A DNA stretch of 64,000 nt from Hymenobacter coccineus (GCF_001816125.1 NZ_MDZA01000426.1:1-64000); one strand, 5' to 3'. Positions 41,704-51,245 are shown, counted from the first letter of the stretch. Made by a program: numbers and translations. Notes: a model not told the origin generated them from the sequence alone.

Positions 41704-44178
41704 ATGCGAAACCTCTTACTACTGGCCGCTGGGCTACTGTGCACCGCGCCAGCCGGGGCCCAGCAGCCGGCCGGGGCCCCGTACCACGCCACCGAGCGCA
41801 AAATTAACGACCTCGTGCACACCCAGCTCGACGTGCGGTTCGACTACGCGAAACGCTACCTCTACGGCCGGGCCACGCTGACGCTAAAGCCCCACGGCTA
41901 CCCCACCGATTCGCTGCGGCTCGATGCCAAGGGGATGGACATTAAAACGGTGCAGCTTAGGGCCCCGGCGCAGAAAGGAACGGCGCCGCTAAACTTGAAG
42001 TACGAATACAACCAGCAGCAGCTACTCATTCACCTCGGCCGCCCGGTGCCTGCGGGGGAGGCTTACACCGTCTACCTTGAATACACGGCCAAGCCCGACG
42101 AGCTAAAGACCAAAGCAAGCGATGCTATTGGCGAAGCTAAGGGACTGTTTTTCATCAACCCCGACAGCGCGGTGGCTGGCAAGCCGGTCCAAATCTGGAC
42201 GCAGGGCGAGACGGAATCTAACTCCGCCTGGTTTCCCACCATCGACAAGCCCAACCAGAAAACCACCACCGAAATCAGCCTGACGGTGCCCGCCAAGTAC
42301 GTCACGCTCAGCAACGGCCAGCTGACCAGCCAGGCGCCCGCGGGCCCTGGCCTGCGCACCGACACCTGGAAAATGGACCAGCCCCACGCGCCCTACCTGG
42401 TGATGATGGCCGTGGGCGACTTCCGCATTACCAAGGACAGCTGGCGCGGCAAAGAGGTCAATTATTACCTCGAACCCAAGTACACGGCCCAGGCCCGGCA
42501 GATTTTTGGCAAAACGCCGCAGATGCTGGAGTTTTTCTCGGAGCGCCTCGGCGTGGCGTTTCCGTGGAATAAGTACAGCCAAGTTGTTTGCCGCGAATAC
42601 GTGGCCGGCGCCATGGAAAACACCTCCGCCTCGCTGTTTGGTGAGCAGGCGCAGGGCTCGGCCCGCGCGCTGCTGGACTGGGAATACGGCGGGGTGGAGC
42701 GGGAAATTGCCCACGAGCTGTTCCACCAGTGGTTTGGCGATTACGTGGCCTGCGAAAGTTGGAGCAACCTGACCATGAGCGAGTCATTCGCCAACTTCAG
42801 CGAAGTTATTTGGGCCGAGCACGCCCACGGGCTCGATGCGGGCGCCGAGCACGCCGACCGCAGCCTGCGCACGTACCTCCGCAACCCGGCCAACTACACC
42901 AAGCCGCTGGTGCGCTTCGAATACGCGGACCAGGAGGACCTGTTCGACAACGTGACCTACCAGAAGGGCGGCAGCATCCTCAACATGCTGCGCGCCGAGC
43001 TGGGCGAGGACGTGTTTTTCCGGGGTTTGCAGCGCTACCTCACGCAAAACGCCTTCGGCACCGGCGAGCCCCACCAGTTGCGGCTGGCCCTGGAGGAAGC
43101 TTCGGGCCGCGACCTGAACTGGTTTTTCAACCAGTGGTACTACCGCGCCGGCCACCCCATCGTCACCATTGATTACCAATACGATGCCGCCCGCCATCGC
43201 CAGGCCGTGGTGGTGCGCCAAACCCAGGCCGGCGCGCCGTTTGTGCTCCCGTTTAAGGTGGACGTGTACGCCAACGGCCGCGCCCAGCGCTACCCCGCCA
43301 CCCTGCGCCACGCCGTGGACACGCTCTATTTCCCGGCCGCCACCCGACCCGATTTGGTGAACATGGACGCCAACAAGGTGCTGGTGTGGCAGAAACAGGA
43401 CCACAAGCCGCTGGCGGAGTTTGCCTACCAGTACCGCCACGCCCCACGCTTCCTCGACCGCCGCGAGGCCCTAATCGCCGCCGGAGCCCAGTCGTCCGAC
43501 CCCGCGGCGCAAAAAATTCTAGCCGCAGGCTTAGCTGACAAGTCGCCGGCGCTGCGCCAAATGGCCATCGAAATGCTCGACCTTAAGAACAAGGCGGTGC
43601 GCAAAGCCGCCGCGCCCACGCTGGCGCAGCTGGCCGCGCGCGATTCGTCGTTGCTGGTGCAGGCGGCAGCGCTGCAAGCGCTGGGCAAGCTCCAGGACAA
43701 ACGCTACGCGGCGCTGATTACTGGGGCCCTAAATAGCCCATCGTACCGGGTGCAGGGCGCGGCGCTGCAAGGCCTGCTGCCGCTCGACCCCGCCCAGGCA
43801 CTGGCCCGCGCCACGGCTTTCGAGGCCGACAACCAAGGGGCCCTAACCATCGCCCTGGTGGTGGTGTACGGGCGGGCTGGTGGCTTGGCGCAGTGGCCGT
43901 CGATGCTGGCCAAATACGATGCCACTGACCCAAACGGCCGCTTCGGAATGCTGGATGGTTTTATTGAAATCCTGGGCCGCCTCGACGACCCCGCGGCGCT
44001 GGAGCAAGGCATCACGCGCATCCGCGACCTGACCGTGAAATTCAAGCCCTACGTCAATTCGGCGCGGATAATCAAGCTGTTGCACGAGGTGCAGCAGCAC
44101 CAGTCCACCCGGCCAAACGCCGCCCGGGTGGCCGAGTTGGTGGCCCAAGCCGACGCCGCCATCCAGGCCGCGAAGTAG
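41704..44178 (+). CDS. M1-family metallopeptidase with C-terminal HEAT-like region
   Basis: An 824-residue protein. Signal peptide (about 19 residues, AGAQQ), an N-terminal beta domain (about 30-210), and the catalytic domain with GAMENTS exopeptidase motif (about 303) and HELFH (about 337) followed by 18 residues and the zinc Glu in SESFAN. The last 250 residues are helical repeats. Likely a periplasmic or exported aminopeptidase, as in Bacteroidota M1 proteins. ATG at 41704; earlier frame would include the radC fragment antisense. No cotranscribed partner. Confidence 0.92.
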   Translation: MRNLLLLAAGLLCTAPAGAQQPAGAPYHATERKINDLVHTQLDVRFDYAKRYLYGRATLTLKPHGYPTDSLRLDAKGMDIKTVQLRAPAQKGTAPLNLKYEYNQQQLLIHLGRPVPAGEAYTVYLEYTAKPDELKTKASDAIGEAKGLFFINPDSAVAGKPVQIWTQGETESNSAWFPTIDKPNQKTTTEISLTVPAKYVTLSNGQLTSQAPAGPGLRTDTWKMDQPHAPYLVMMAVGDFRITKDSWRGKEVNYYLEPKYTAQARQIFGKTPQMLEFFSERLGVAFPWNKYSQVVCREYVAGAMENTSASLFGEQAQGSARALLDWEYGGVEREIAHELFHQWFGDYVACESWSNLTMSESFANFSEVIWAEHAHGLDAGAEHADRSLRTYLRNPANYTKPLVRFEYADQEDLFDNVTYQKGGSILNMLRAELGEDVFFRGLQRYLTQNAFGTGEPHQLRLALEEASGRDLNWFFNQWYYRAGHPIVTIDYQYDAARHRQAVVVRQTQAGAPFVLPFKVDVYANGRAQRYPATLRHAVDTLYFPAATRPDLVNMDANKVLVWQKQDHKPLAEFAYQYRHAPRFLDRREALIAAGAQSSDPAAQKILAAGLADKSPALRQMAIEMLDLKNKAVRKAAAPTLAQLAARDSSLLVQAAALQALGKLQDKRYAALITGALNSPSYRVQGAALQGLLPLDPAQALARATAFEADNQGALTIALVVVYGRAGGLAQWPSMLAKYDATDPNGRFGMLDGFIEILGRLDDPAALEQGITRIRDLTVKFKPYVNSARIIKLLHEVQQHQSTRPNAARVAELVAQADAAIQAAK

Positions 44179-44273
44179 GGCCCCCGCGGCAAAATAGGGC
44201 CCCTAGCGCCGCCTTTTTGGCGAATCGTTTTCGGGCTTGGGTACGGTGCTGGCGAAGCCTGCGCAGGCGGCAC

Positions 44274-44966
44274 TTAGCGGCTATTCTTGGTTAGCAGGCG
44301 GCTTTGCAGGGCTTCGCGGTAGCTTTCCGCCAGCGGGATGGTGGCCGTTCCCACCGTTACTTGGTGGCGCTCAATTTTGCGGATGGCCTTAAGGGCCACG
44401 ATGTAGGACTTGTGCACCCGGATGAAATCGTCGGCCGGCAGGGTAGCGAGCATATCGGCCAGGGTCATGCGGGTGCTCACCTGCCGGTCGTGCTCGTGGA
44501 TGAACAGCAGGTTGGTGTCCGACTGGATGTAGAGCACCTGCTCCACGTTCACCCGAATCCAGTCGTAGCCGTCTTTGACGAAGATGCCGGGCGGGCCTTC
44601 GCGGGCAGGCAGCATCTGGGCGTAGGCGCGGTTGCAGGTTTGCAAAAACCGGCCGAACTCGATGGGCTTGAGCAAGTAATCGAGGGCCTGTAGCGAGAAG
44701 CCCTCCACGGCGTGCTCGGCGTAGGCCGTGGTAAAGACGAGGCGCTTTTGCAGGGGCGCAATCAGGCGGGCGAAGTCCAGGCCCTGCACGTCGGGCATTT
44801 GGATGTCGAGAAACACCAGGTCGACGCGCTCGGTGTGCAGGCAGCCCAGGGCCTCGGTGGTGCTGAGGAAGCAGTGGGTGAGTTGCAAAAACGGCACCTT
44901 GGCCGCGTAGCGCCCCAGCACCTCCAAGGCGGCGGGCTCATCATCGATGGCGATGGCGTGTAGCAT
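44274..44966 (-). CDS. LytTR-family response regulator
   Basis: A 230-residue regulator. Receiver domain 1-120 with acidic IDDEP at 7-11, phospho-Asp54 (VFLDIQMPD), Thr in FTTAYAEHAVEGF and Lys in LLKPIEF. LytTR DNA-binding domain about 130-228 (FVKDGYDWIRVNVEQVLYIQSDTN, THRLFIR-like DFIRVHKSYIVALKAI). It follows the LytS kinase gene by 6 bases and is its obvious partner. Confidence 0.93.
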   Translation of the reverse strand: MLHAIAIDDEPAALEVLGRYAAKVPFLQLTHCFLSTTEALGCLHTERVDLVFLDIQMPDVQGLDFARLIAPLQKRLVFTTAYAEHAVEGFSLQALDYLLKPIEFGRFLQTCNRAYAQMLPAREGPPGIFVKDGYDWIRVNVEQVLYIQSDTNLLFIHEHDRQVSTRMTLADMLATLPADDFIRVHKSYIVALKAIRKIERHQVTVGTATIPLAESYREALQSRLLTKNSR

Positions 44967-44972
44967 AAGCGC

Positions 44973-45905
44973 CTAAAGGTCAATAGTAAGGGAAACGGTA
45001 AAAGAATCAGCGGTTTGCTGGATGTGCAGCGCGTGCCGGCCGGCGTACATCAGGGCCAGGCGCTGCCGGGCGGTGGCAATGCCGGTGCCCGGGCCCGGCC
45101 GGGCGGCCGGGCCCGGGGCAATGCTGTTAGCCACGCGCAGGCGCAGGCAACGGTTTTCCACCACCACTTCCAGCTCAATGTACGCCGGGTGCACCAGGCT
45201 GATGCCGTACTGATAGGCATTTTCCACGAACGGAATCAGCAGCAGCGGGGCAATGGCGGCGGGCACGCCGTCCCAATCCAGCCGGGTGGCCACGCGCAGG
45301 GTTTCGCGCTGGGGCAGGCGGGCGCGCTGCAAGGCCAGGTACTTTTCCAGAAACGAAAACTCGTTTTCGATGGACGTCAGCGGCTGCTTCGACTCCTGCA
45401 ATGTGAAGCGCATGATGCCGGCGAGCTGCTGAATCAGGTCGGCCACCGTTTCGTTGTCGACGCGCTGGGCCTCGTTGTAGATGGTGTTCAGGGCATTGAA
45501 GAGAAAGTGCGGGTTCACCTGCGCCTTGAGGGCCGTCAGCTCGGCCTCCACCTTTTGCTGGAGCAGGTGGGCTTGCACCCGGCGGGCCCGGAACGAATCG
45601 GCCACGTACCCATAGGCCACAATCACGGTCAGCAGCACGGCCGTCATCAGCAGGTTCTCATCGATGAAATCGGGCACGTGGTCGGTGCGCACTTGCAGCA
45701 GCTCGAACAGGAGCGCCGCCAGCCCGCACAGCCACGTCCAGTAGCCCCAGCCGGTTTCGCGGCCCAGCAGCCACCGCCGAAACGCCAGCCGGTAGTTGAG
45801 GTGCGCCAGGGCCCCCAGGCCGGCCAGCAGCAGCCCGATGCCCAGCAGGTACCGCGCCAGGCCGCCCACCTCGGGCGCGCCCGCCCCGCCCCGCCACACG
45901 CCCAC
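44973..45905 (-). CDS. LytS-type sensor histidine kinase, 5' end uncertain
   Basis: A 310-residue (as read from GTG 45905) membrane kinase. Three transmembrane helices at about 20-110, then the His_kinase block QVNPHFLFNALNTIYNEAQRV (phospho-His) and the ATPase PLLLIPFVENAYQYGI and GTGIATARQRLALMYAG. The same frame continues upstream to 45995 as another transmembrane helix (LLFGVALSGLLAYWGQLLYVGVW) without a start codon, while ATG 45988 is out of frame by one base. A one-base deletion near 45965-45977 would explain this. Pairs with the regulator at 44274. Confidence 0.85.
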   Translation of the reverse strand: MGVWRGGAGAPEVGGLARYLLGIGLLLAGLGALAHLNYRLAFRRWLLGRETGWGYWTWLCGLAALLFELLQVRTDHVPDFIDENLLMTAVLLTVIVAYGYVADSFRARRVQAHLLQQKVEAELTALKAQVNPHFLFNALNTIYNEAQRVDNETVADLIQQLAGIMRFTLQESKQPLTSIENEFSFLEKYLALQRARLPQRETLRVATRLDWDGVPAAIAPLLLIPFVENAYQYGISLVHPAYIELEVVVENRCLRLRVANSIAPGPAARPGPGTGIATARQRLALMYAGRHALHIQQTADSFTVSLTIDL

Positions 45906-46101
45906 GTACAGCAGCTGGCCCCAGTAGGCCAGCAGGCCGCTCAGGGCAACGCCAAAAAGCAGGGCCGGGGCGGCCGGAAACGAGGCATAATGAACAACCT
46001 AAGCAATGGTGCAAAAATAAATAGCCATTATTTTCAATGTAAATTTTTGTAATTAAGAACATTAGCCATCAGCCAATAGCTATCAGCTCATGACTCAGCA
46101 C

Positions 46102-46512
46102 TTAGTGGGCGCGGGGCACGGCCGCGGGTTTGATGCCTTGCAGCTCGCGCTGGCCCTGCGCCTCGCTCACGGGGGCCAGCAGCAGGGCCCGGGTCAGGAA
46201 ATCGACTTCCTCCACGGCTTTGACGTAGTACGTGCGGCCAGACTGGGCATCGAGCTGCACGGTCTGGTTTTCGGAAAAGTAGCCCTGGGCCGACTCGATT
46301 TTGACCCGCCCCGGCGGCAGGTCCAGCTGCAAATATCGATTGGTGGGCAGCGCGCCCATTTTTTTGTCATTGATCCGAATGGTGTAGGTGTCGCCCTCAA
46401 ATTCGCGCTGCCGGTAGATGACCAAGTGCGCCGGGCTGCCCTGGGCCGGTGGGGGCCCCTCGGCCCGGCTGCCGAGCAGCAGCCACGCCGCCGCAAGCAC
46501 AAGCGCCTTCAT
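46102..46512 (-). CDS. Secreted DUF2846-like protein
   Basis: A 136-residue protein with a signal peptide (MKALVLAAAWLLLGSRA). Body: HLVIYRQREFEGDTYTIRINDKKMGALPTNRYLQLDLPPGRVKIES, with the 'YR...G..Y.I.ID..KIG.L..GRYL.L.L.PG.H.I' outline of DUF2846 beta domains. TGATG overlap with the preceding barrel gene points to one transcript. Function unknown. Confidence 0.7.
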   Translation of the reverse strand: MKALVLAAAWLLLGSRAEGPPPAQGSPAHLVIYRQREFEGDTYTIRINDKKMGALPTNRYLQLDLPPGRVKIESAQGYFSENQTVQLDAQSGRTYYVKAVEEVDFLTRALLLAPVSEAQGQRELQGIKPAAVPRAH

Positions 46513-47258
46513 CACTTAGTGGCTTTGGCGTAGTTGCGCGACAATTGGAACCCCGCCTGAAAGTAGACCTGGCTGAGGCGGTCCAGGGGCGCGTCGCGGA
46601 GCTGCACCGTGCCCGATTGCCAGGCATTGGGCTGCCAGCCGCGCCGGTAGCCCAGCCGGAAGACGCTGGCAACGCTCAATTTGCGCTTCTCCCGCTGTGA
46701 TAATTCCAGGTTGACGTCCCAGTAGGCGTTATTAAACTTCAGCGACGGGATGTTGCCGGCCTGGCTGTACTGCGGCAGGTTTTGGAACGCAACGGACTGG
46801 GAAGTGCGGTTGAGCACGGCGTAGTCGTAGTTGACGCCGCCCACCCCCACGTTGAGGTAGAGGCGTCGGTTGCGGTCGTTGAGCACATCGTACCCCAGCA
46901 TCGCCCCGGCAAAGCCGGCATAAGTGCGCCGCACCACGAGCGCATCCCGCTCATTAGGCGGGAAATAATTAAATCCGTACCCGGCTTGTATCATGAGCTT
47001 CAGCCGCTTGTAGCGGGGCCCGAAGTTCAGGTACACAAAGGGGTCGAGGGGGATGGGGAAATCGCGCTTGATGTTGTTCTGGCGAAAGAACGCCTGCATG
47101 TTCGGCGTACTGGTCAGCGCCCCCATAACCCCTATTTCGGTGATCATCGAAACCTTGAAATTGCTCTTGGCCGGCAGGCTAGGGCCCTGGGCCGAATCCA
47201 CTGCTTGGCCCAGCGCCACCGGCCCCGTCAGGAGAAATAACAGTAAGAAACGCGGCAT
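46512..47258 (-). CDS. Outer-membrane beta-barrel protein
   Basis: A 248-residue protein. Signal peptide (about 18 residues), then alternating strands: FKVSMITEIGVMGAL, FVYLNFGPRYKRLKLMIQAGYGF, YAGFAGAMLGYDV, RLYLNVGVGGVNYDYAV, AYWDVNLELSQREKRKLSVASVFRLGYRRG and YFQAGFQLSRNY, an 8-strand-like barrel with aromatic C-terminus. Overlaps the DUF2846-like gene start by one base (TGATG). Function unknown. Confidence 0.7.
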   Translation of the reverse strand: MPRFLLLFLLTGPVALGQAVDSAQGPSLPAKSNFKVSMITEIGVMGALTSTPNMQAFFRQNNIKRDFPIPLDPFVYLNFGPRYKRLKLMIQAGYGFNYFPPNERDALVVRRTYAGFAGAMLGYDVLNDRNRRLYLNVGVGGVNYDYAVLNRTSQSVAFQNLPQYSQAGNIPSLKFNNAYWDVNLELSQREKRKLSVASVFRLGYRRGWQPNAWQSGTVQLRDAPLDRLSQVYFQAGFQLSRNYAKATK

Positions 47259-47593
47259 ACACGTGGGGATTGAGTGGTGAGTGACGCTTCAAAACAAGCG
47301 CCTCCCCGCGGCCCCAGCAATGCCGCGTGGCCAACCAGCCAGAGTTTGTGGGCAAACCCCTCAAGTTTGTGGCGTTACCTCCCTCCTCTAGCCCCGCAAG
47401 CACAACAGCTATCGGGGCAGGCCAATAAGCCGAGAAGCCTTTTGGATTAGGGCCCCCACACGCTGTAGAGACGCTGGGGACCCAAAAATTAATTCAAACG
47501 GCTGCTGAGCACAAGCGCCGCGCCCACCCAGTAGCGCAGCCGTAGCGGCCGTCTGCAATCAGCGCAATCACGGTTAATCTGCATAGCCAGCAA
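47259..47593. other. Gene-free spacer
   Basis: 335 bp between the barrel gene start and radC stop, on the same strand. A family E-like GTAGAGACGC fragment lies near 47463. The stretch 47545-47590 (CTGCAATCAGCGCAATCACG) looks repetitive. No convincing ORF, RNA or terminator. Confidence 0.4.
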
Positions 47594-48331
47594 CTACAGC
47601 ACGCCCTCGTCGGCGAAGCTGTAGTAGCCGCGGTCGGTGTAGATGAGGTGGTCGAGCACGGGCAGGTCGAGGAAGTCGCCGGCCTGGCGCAGCTTTTTGG
47701 TGAGGGCCAGGTCGGCGGCGCTGGGCTGGCGGTTGCCGCTGGGATGGTTGTGCACCAAAATGATGCTGCTGGCAAGCTGCTCCAGGGCCTCCTTAAAAAT
47801 CATTTTCGGGTCGGCCACGGTGCCGGCCACGCCGCCCTGGCTCACGGCCACCTTGCGCATCACCACGTTGGCGCGGTTCAGCAAAATCACCCAAAACTCC
47901 TCGTGCGACAGATCCATTAGGCTGGGGCGCACCAGGTTGTAGATGTCGCGCGAGCAGGTGATGGTGGTGCGGGCGGGCGCGTCGGCCTCCTTGCGGCGGC
48001 GGCCCAGCTCCAGGGCGGCCACCACCGAAATGGCCTTGGCCTCGCCGATGCCGGGGTGGCGGCAGAGCTGCTTCACGCTTTGGCGGGCCAGCTCGTTGAG
48101 GTCGTTCCCCACGCCTTGCAGCATGAGCTTGGCCACGTCCACGGCTGAGAGCTTGACGGTGCCCGAACCCAGCAGGATGGCAATCAGCTCGGCGTCGGAC
48201 AGCGCGGCGCGGCCCTTGGCCATGAGCTTCTCGCGGGGCCGGTCTTCCTCGGCCCAGCTTTTGATGCCGAGGGCCCCGGGGGCAACGTAGGCGGGCACTG
48301 GTGCTTTGTCAATATTATCAAGCACTTGCAT
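47594..48331 (-). CDS. radC: RadC/UPF0758-family JAB-domain protein
   Basis: A 245-residue protein. N-terminal helix-hairpin-helix-like UPF0758 region (SWAEEDRPREKLMAKGRAALSDAELIAILLGSG; HPGIGEAKAISVVAALELGRR) and a C-terminal JAB/MPN metalloprotease-like domain with VHNHPSGNRQPSAADLALT. The name RadC is historical; a DNA-repair role is doubtful. The 3' third has a truncated duplicate at 41481-41663. ATG at 48329-48331. Confidence 0.92.
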   Translation of the reverse strand: MQVLDNIDKAPVPAYVAPGALGIKSWAEEDRPREKLMAKGRAALSDAELIAILLGSGTVKLSAVDVAKLMLQGVGNDLNELARQSVKQLCRHPGIGEAKAISVVAALELGRRRKEADAPARTTITCSRDIYNLVRPSLMDLSHEEFWVILLNRANVVMRKVAVSQGGVAGTVADPKMIFKEALEQLASSIILVHNHPSGNRQPSAADLALTKKLRQAGDFLDLPVLDHLIYTDRGYYSFADEGVL

Positions 48332-48337
48332 AGGATA

Positions 48338-48345
48338 TAGCTTTG
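48338..48345 (+). promoter_or_regulatory. -7 box TAGCTTTG for the phosphoesterase gene
   Basis: An exact TAnnTTTG, 98 bases before the ATG at 48436 and just upstream of the divergent radC start. No good -33 spacing. Confidence 0.35.
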
Positions 48346-48435
48346 CGTAAAAGACGAAATTTAACCCGCCGCCAAGCAAAAGGTGTCGCTTTACGTTTAC
48401 GGGGCTAATCTTCTTCTTGCCCTGCTTTTTCTTCT

Positions 48436-49674
48436 ATGCGAAATCCAACTATTCTACTGCTCGTGCTGGCCGCCGTGCTCCTGGCCGAGTGGTACGGCTT
48501 CCAAGCTACCCGCACCCTCACCCAGCACCTCGACGCGGGGCCCCGGCGTGCCTGGGCCTGGGGCTACTGGCTGCTCACGGCAGCCGTATGGGGCCTGGCC
48601 CTTTGGGCCGGGCCCACCCGCCAATCGGGCAATACCCTGCTTAAAAGCCGCTTGATCAGCCTGTTGCTGTTATTGCTAGTCACTAAGCTGGTGATGCTGC
48701 TGCCGCTGCTGCTCGAGGACCTGACGCGGCTGGGGCGCTGGGCCCTGAGCGCCGCCACGCGGCCAGCTGGGGCAGCGGGCGACGCCGTTTCGCGCAGCGA
48801 GTTTTTGGCCAAGGTGGCGCTGGGGCTGGGGGCCGTCCCGTTCGTGGCGCTGCTGTGGGGCGTGGTGCGCGGGGCCACCGACTACCAGGTGCGCCGCGTG
48901 GTGCTGAAGTACCCCAACCTGCCGCCGGCCTTCGACGGCTTCAAAGTGCTGCAAATCTCGGACTTGCACACGGGTAGCTTCACCTCCACAGAGCCGCTGC
49001 AACGGGCCGTGCGCTTCATCAACGCCCAGAAGGCCGACCTGATTTTGATGACCGGTGACCTAGTGAACAACGTGGCCACCGAGGTAGAGCCGCACATTCC
49101 AGCGCTGGCGGGCATCAAGTCCGAGCTGCCCATTTTCTCTAGCCTCGGTAACCACGACTACGGCGACTACGTGCAATGGGCAAGCCCCGCCGCCAAACGC
49201 GCCAACCTGGAGCGCCTGATGCAAAGCCACGCCAAAATCGGCTGGACGCTGCTCAACGACACCAGCCACACCATCGAGCGCGGGGGCGACAAAATTGCCG
49301 TGCTGGGCGTGCAAAACTGGAGCAGCCACGCCAACTTCCCCAAGCACGGCAACCTGCCGCAGGCCCACGCGGCCAGCGGCGACGCGCCGTTCAAAATCCT
49401 GCTCTCGCACGACCCCTCGCACTGGGAGGCGCAGGTACTAGATTACCCCGACATAGACCTGACGCTCAGCGGCCACACGCACGGCATGCAGTTTGGCGTA
49501 AACCTGCCGTTCTTCAAGTGGAGCCCCGTGCAGTACAGCTACAAGCAGTGGGCCGGCCTCTACCAGCAGGGGGCCCAGCGGCTGTACGTGAACGTAGGCC
49601 TGGGCTACCTGGGCTACCCCGGGCGGGTGGGCTTCCTGCCCGAGATTACGGTGTTTGAACTGCGGCGCGCATAG
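48436..49674 (+). CDS. Membrane-anchored metallophosphoesterase
   Basis: A 412-residue protein. About four N-terminal transmembrane helices (to about 150), then a calcineurin-like domain: VLQISDLHTGS (about 174), LMTGDLVNN (about 204), LGNHDYGDY (about 236), LLSHDPSHW (about 320), LSGHTHGMQFG (about 345), VNVGLGYLGYPGRVG at the end. All metal-ligand motifs are intact. Related to YkuE/UDP-2,3-diacylglucosamine hydrolase-like proteins; substrate unknown. Confidence 0.9.
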   Translation: MRNPTILLLVLAAVLLAEWYGFQATRTLTQHLDAGPRRAWAWGYWLLTAAVWGLALWAGPTRQSGNTLLKSRLISLLLLLLVTKLVMLLPLLLEDLTRLGRWALSAATRPAGAAGDAVSRSEFLAKVALGLGAVPFVALLWGVVRGATDYQVRRVVLKYPNLPPAFDGFKVLQISDLHTGSFTSTEPLQRAVRFINAQKADLILMTGDLVNNVATEVEPHIPALAGIKSELPIFSSLGNHDYGDYVQWASPAAKRANLERLMQSHAKIGWTLLNDTSHTIERGGDKIAVLGVQNWSSHANFPKHGNLPQAHAASGDAPFKILLSHDPSHWEAQVLDYPDIDLTLSGHTHGMQFGVNLPFFKWSPVQYSYKQWAGLYQQGAQRLYVNVGLGYLGYPGRVGFLPEITVFELRRA

Positions 49675-49764
49675 GGCCCCAGCAGCAGCTAACCCTGGCC
49701 GAATTGGGCCCGTATAGGGGACACTAATTATCTTCCCTAATCCCCTTTCACTCACCCAATCATC

Positions 49765-50445
49765 ATGAAAAACTACCTGTTTTTAGTGGCCGGCACAGCC
49801 CTCTCGCTGGCCTCCTGCTCGGAGTCGAAGACGACCGAAACTACTACCACCGCGGGCATGTCCGGCGACTCGACGGCGATGCAATCGTCGACGACGTCGA
49901 ACACGATGTACACCGACGAGGCCTACAAGTCGCGCTCGAAGCGCATCGCCGACAAGTACGCCACCGACATGAAAATCACGGACCCGGCGATGCGCGAGAA
50001 AATCAGCACCGCTTACTACAATCGCTCGAAGCGCTACGGCGACATGCAAACCAAGTACGCCTCCGATACCACGGGCATGGGCGCCGCTATGCGCGACTAC
50101 AACACGGCCACCGACACCGAATTTAAGGGCATCTACACCGACCCAGCCCAGTACAAATCGTACGAGTCGAGCCGCACCAACTACAACGAAGACACCTACG
50201 TGAACGACGCCACCAGCGCCTCGTCCTCGTCGATGGGTTCTGACTCTAGCTCGACGATGAGCAGCGGCGGCAGCGCCATGAGCGGCACCACCGACGACAA
50301 CGCCATGGGCTCGTCGGCCGGCGCCACGACGGGCGGTACCGTGAGCAAGTCGAAAACCAAGCTCACCGACGGCACAAAAATTAAAGTAAAGGGCGACGGC
50401 CAAGTGAAGGTAAAGGACGCTGACGGATCCAAAATGAAGCAATAA
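49765..50445 (+). CDS. Secreted Ser/Thr/Gly-rich lipoprotein
   Basis: A 226-residue protein. Lipoprotein signal MKNYLFLVAGTALSLASC (Cys18, lipobox LASC). Low-complexity Ser/Thr/Met stretches flank a middle (about 50-130) with repeated Tyr-Lys-Ser units (SRSKRIADKYATDMK, NRSKRYGDMQTKY) and a basic tail with KIKVKGDGQVKVKD. No family known. Strong terminator follows. Confidence 0.65.
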   Translation: MKNYLFLVAGTALSLASCSESKTTETTTTAGMSGDSTAMQSSTTSNTMYTDEAYKSRSKRIADKYATDMKITDPAMREKISTAYYNRSKRYGDMQTKYASDTTGMGAAMRDYNTATDTEFKGIYTDPAQYKSYESSRTNYNEDTYVNDATSASSSSMGSDSSSTMSSGGSAMSGTTDDNAMGSSAGATTGGTVSKSKTKLTDGTKIKVKGDGQVKVKDADGSKMKQ

Positions 50446-50485
50446 CTGGTGCCTTCGGCCGGAGATTCCGCGTCGTTCGTCTACC

Positions 50486-50520
50486 AAAGCCCGCGCCTGC
50501 AACGGCGCGGGCTTTTCTTT
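50486..50520 (+). terminator. Intrinsic terminator
   Basis: Stem GCCCGCGCC / GGCGCGGGC (50489-50497, 50504-50512), loop TGCAAC, then TTTTCTTT. Confidence 0.85.
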
Positions 50521-50569
50521 GCTATATGAGGTGGGCCCCAGGGCCCGGTTTTTGCGTTTATAGCTCCGA

Positions 50570-51244
50570 ATGACGTTTCGCTTTTTCGACTTGATGCGCC
50601 GCGGCTGGCCTTGGGTGCTGGTGTTGCTGGCCGGGCTGGCCCTGCCAGCGCGGGCGCAGCAAACGGTGCGCGTGAGCGGCACCATCTCGGCGTTTGACTC
50701 GCGCGAGGCCATTCCTGGGGCCTCGGTGCGCGTGACGCGCACCCGCGTGGGGCAGGCCGCGGGCCTCAAGGGCGAGTTCGAAATCGACGCCCTCCCCACC
50801 GACACGCTCCTGTTCCGGGCCGTGGGCTTCCGGGCGCGGCTGCTGCCGCTGGGGGGTACGGGCATTTCGCAGCTCATCATCCAGGTGCAGTTGCAGCGCG
50901 ACAGCGTGCGCCTGAGCGAAGTGCGGGTCATCAGCGACCGCCCCGACCGGGCGATGATCAACCGGGCCCTGCGCAACATGAAGCGCCCCGCGCCGCCCGT
51001 GGTGAGCGGGGCCAAGCGCCCGCCGCGCCCCAAACCCATGTTCCCCGTTGATTCGAGCGCCCCCAAGGCCCCCACGCCCACCCTCGAAAGCCCGGTGAGC
51101 TTGCTCTACGAGCAGTTTTCGCGCGAGGGCAAGCAGCGCAAAAAGGTGCAAGCCCTGGAAGCTGCTGACCAGGCCGAGAAGGACCGCAAAGCCCGCGCTA
51201 AGTACAACAAGGCCTTCAAAGACAACCGCGGCTACGAGCCATAG
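50570..51244 (+). CDS. Carboxypeptidase-regulatory-like domain protein
   Basis: A 224-residue protein. Signal or anchor (about 10-30, LPARAQ), then a CarboxypepD_reg-like beta domain: VSGTISAFDSREAIPGASVRVTRTRVGQAAGLKGEFEIDALPTDTLLFRAVGFRARLLPL. The rest is a basic, Pro- and Lys-rich tail (KRPPRPKPMFP; KDRKARAKYNKAF). Similar domains stand at the start of SusC-like receptors, but there is no plug or barrel. Function unknown. Confidence 0.75.
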   Translation: MTFRFFDLMRRGWPWVLVLLAGLALPARAQQTVRVSGTISAFDSREAIPGASVRVTRTRVGQAAGLKGEFEIDALPTDTLLFRAVGFRARLLPLGGTGISQLIIQVQLQRDSVRLSEVRVISDRPDRAMINRALRNMKRPAPPVVSGAKRPPRPKPMFPVDSSAPKAPTPTLESPVSLLYEQFSREGKQRKKVQALEAADQAEKDRKARAKYNKAFKDNRGYEP

Positions 51245-51245
51245 G

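Noticed and set aside
47179-47403. A 74-codon minus-strand frame before the barrel gene
   Set aside because: It overlaps the barrel gene's start in another frame and shows no motif.
49783-51081. A 432-codon minus-strand frame over two secreted genes
   Set aside because: Shadow of genes with signal peptides on the plus strand.
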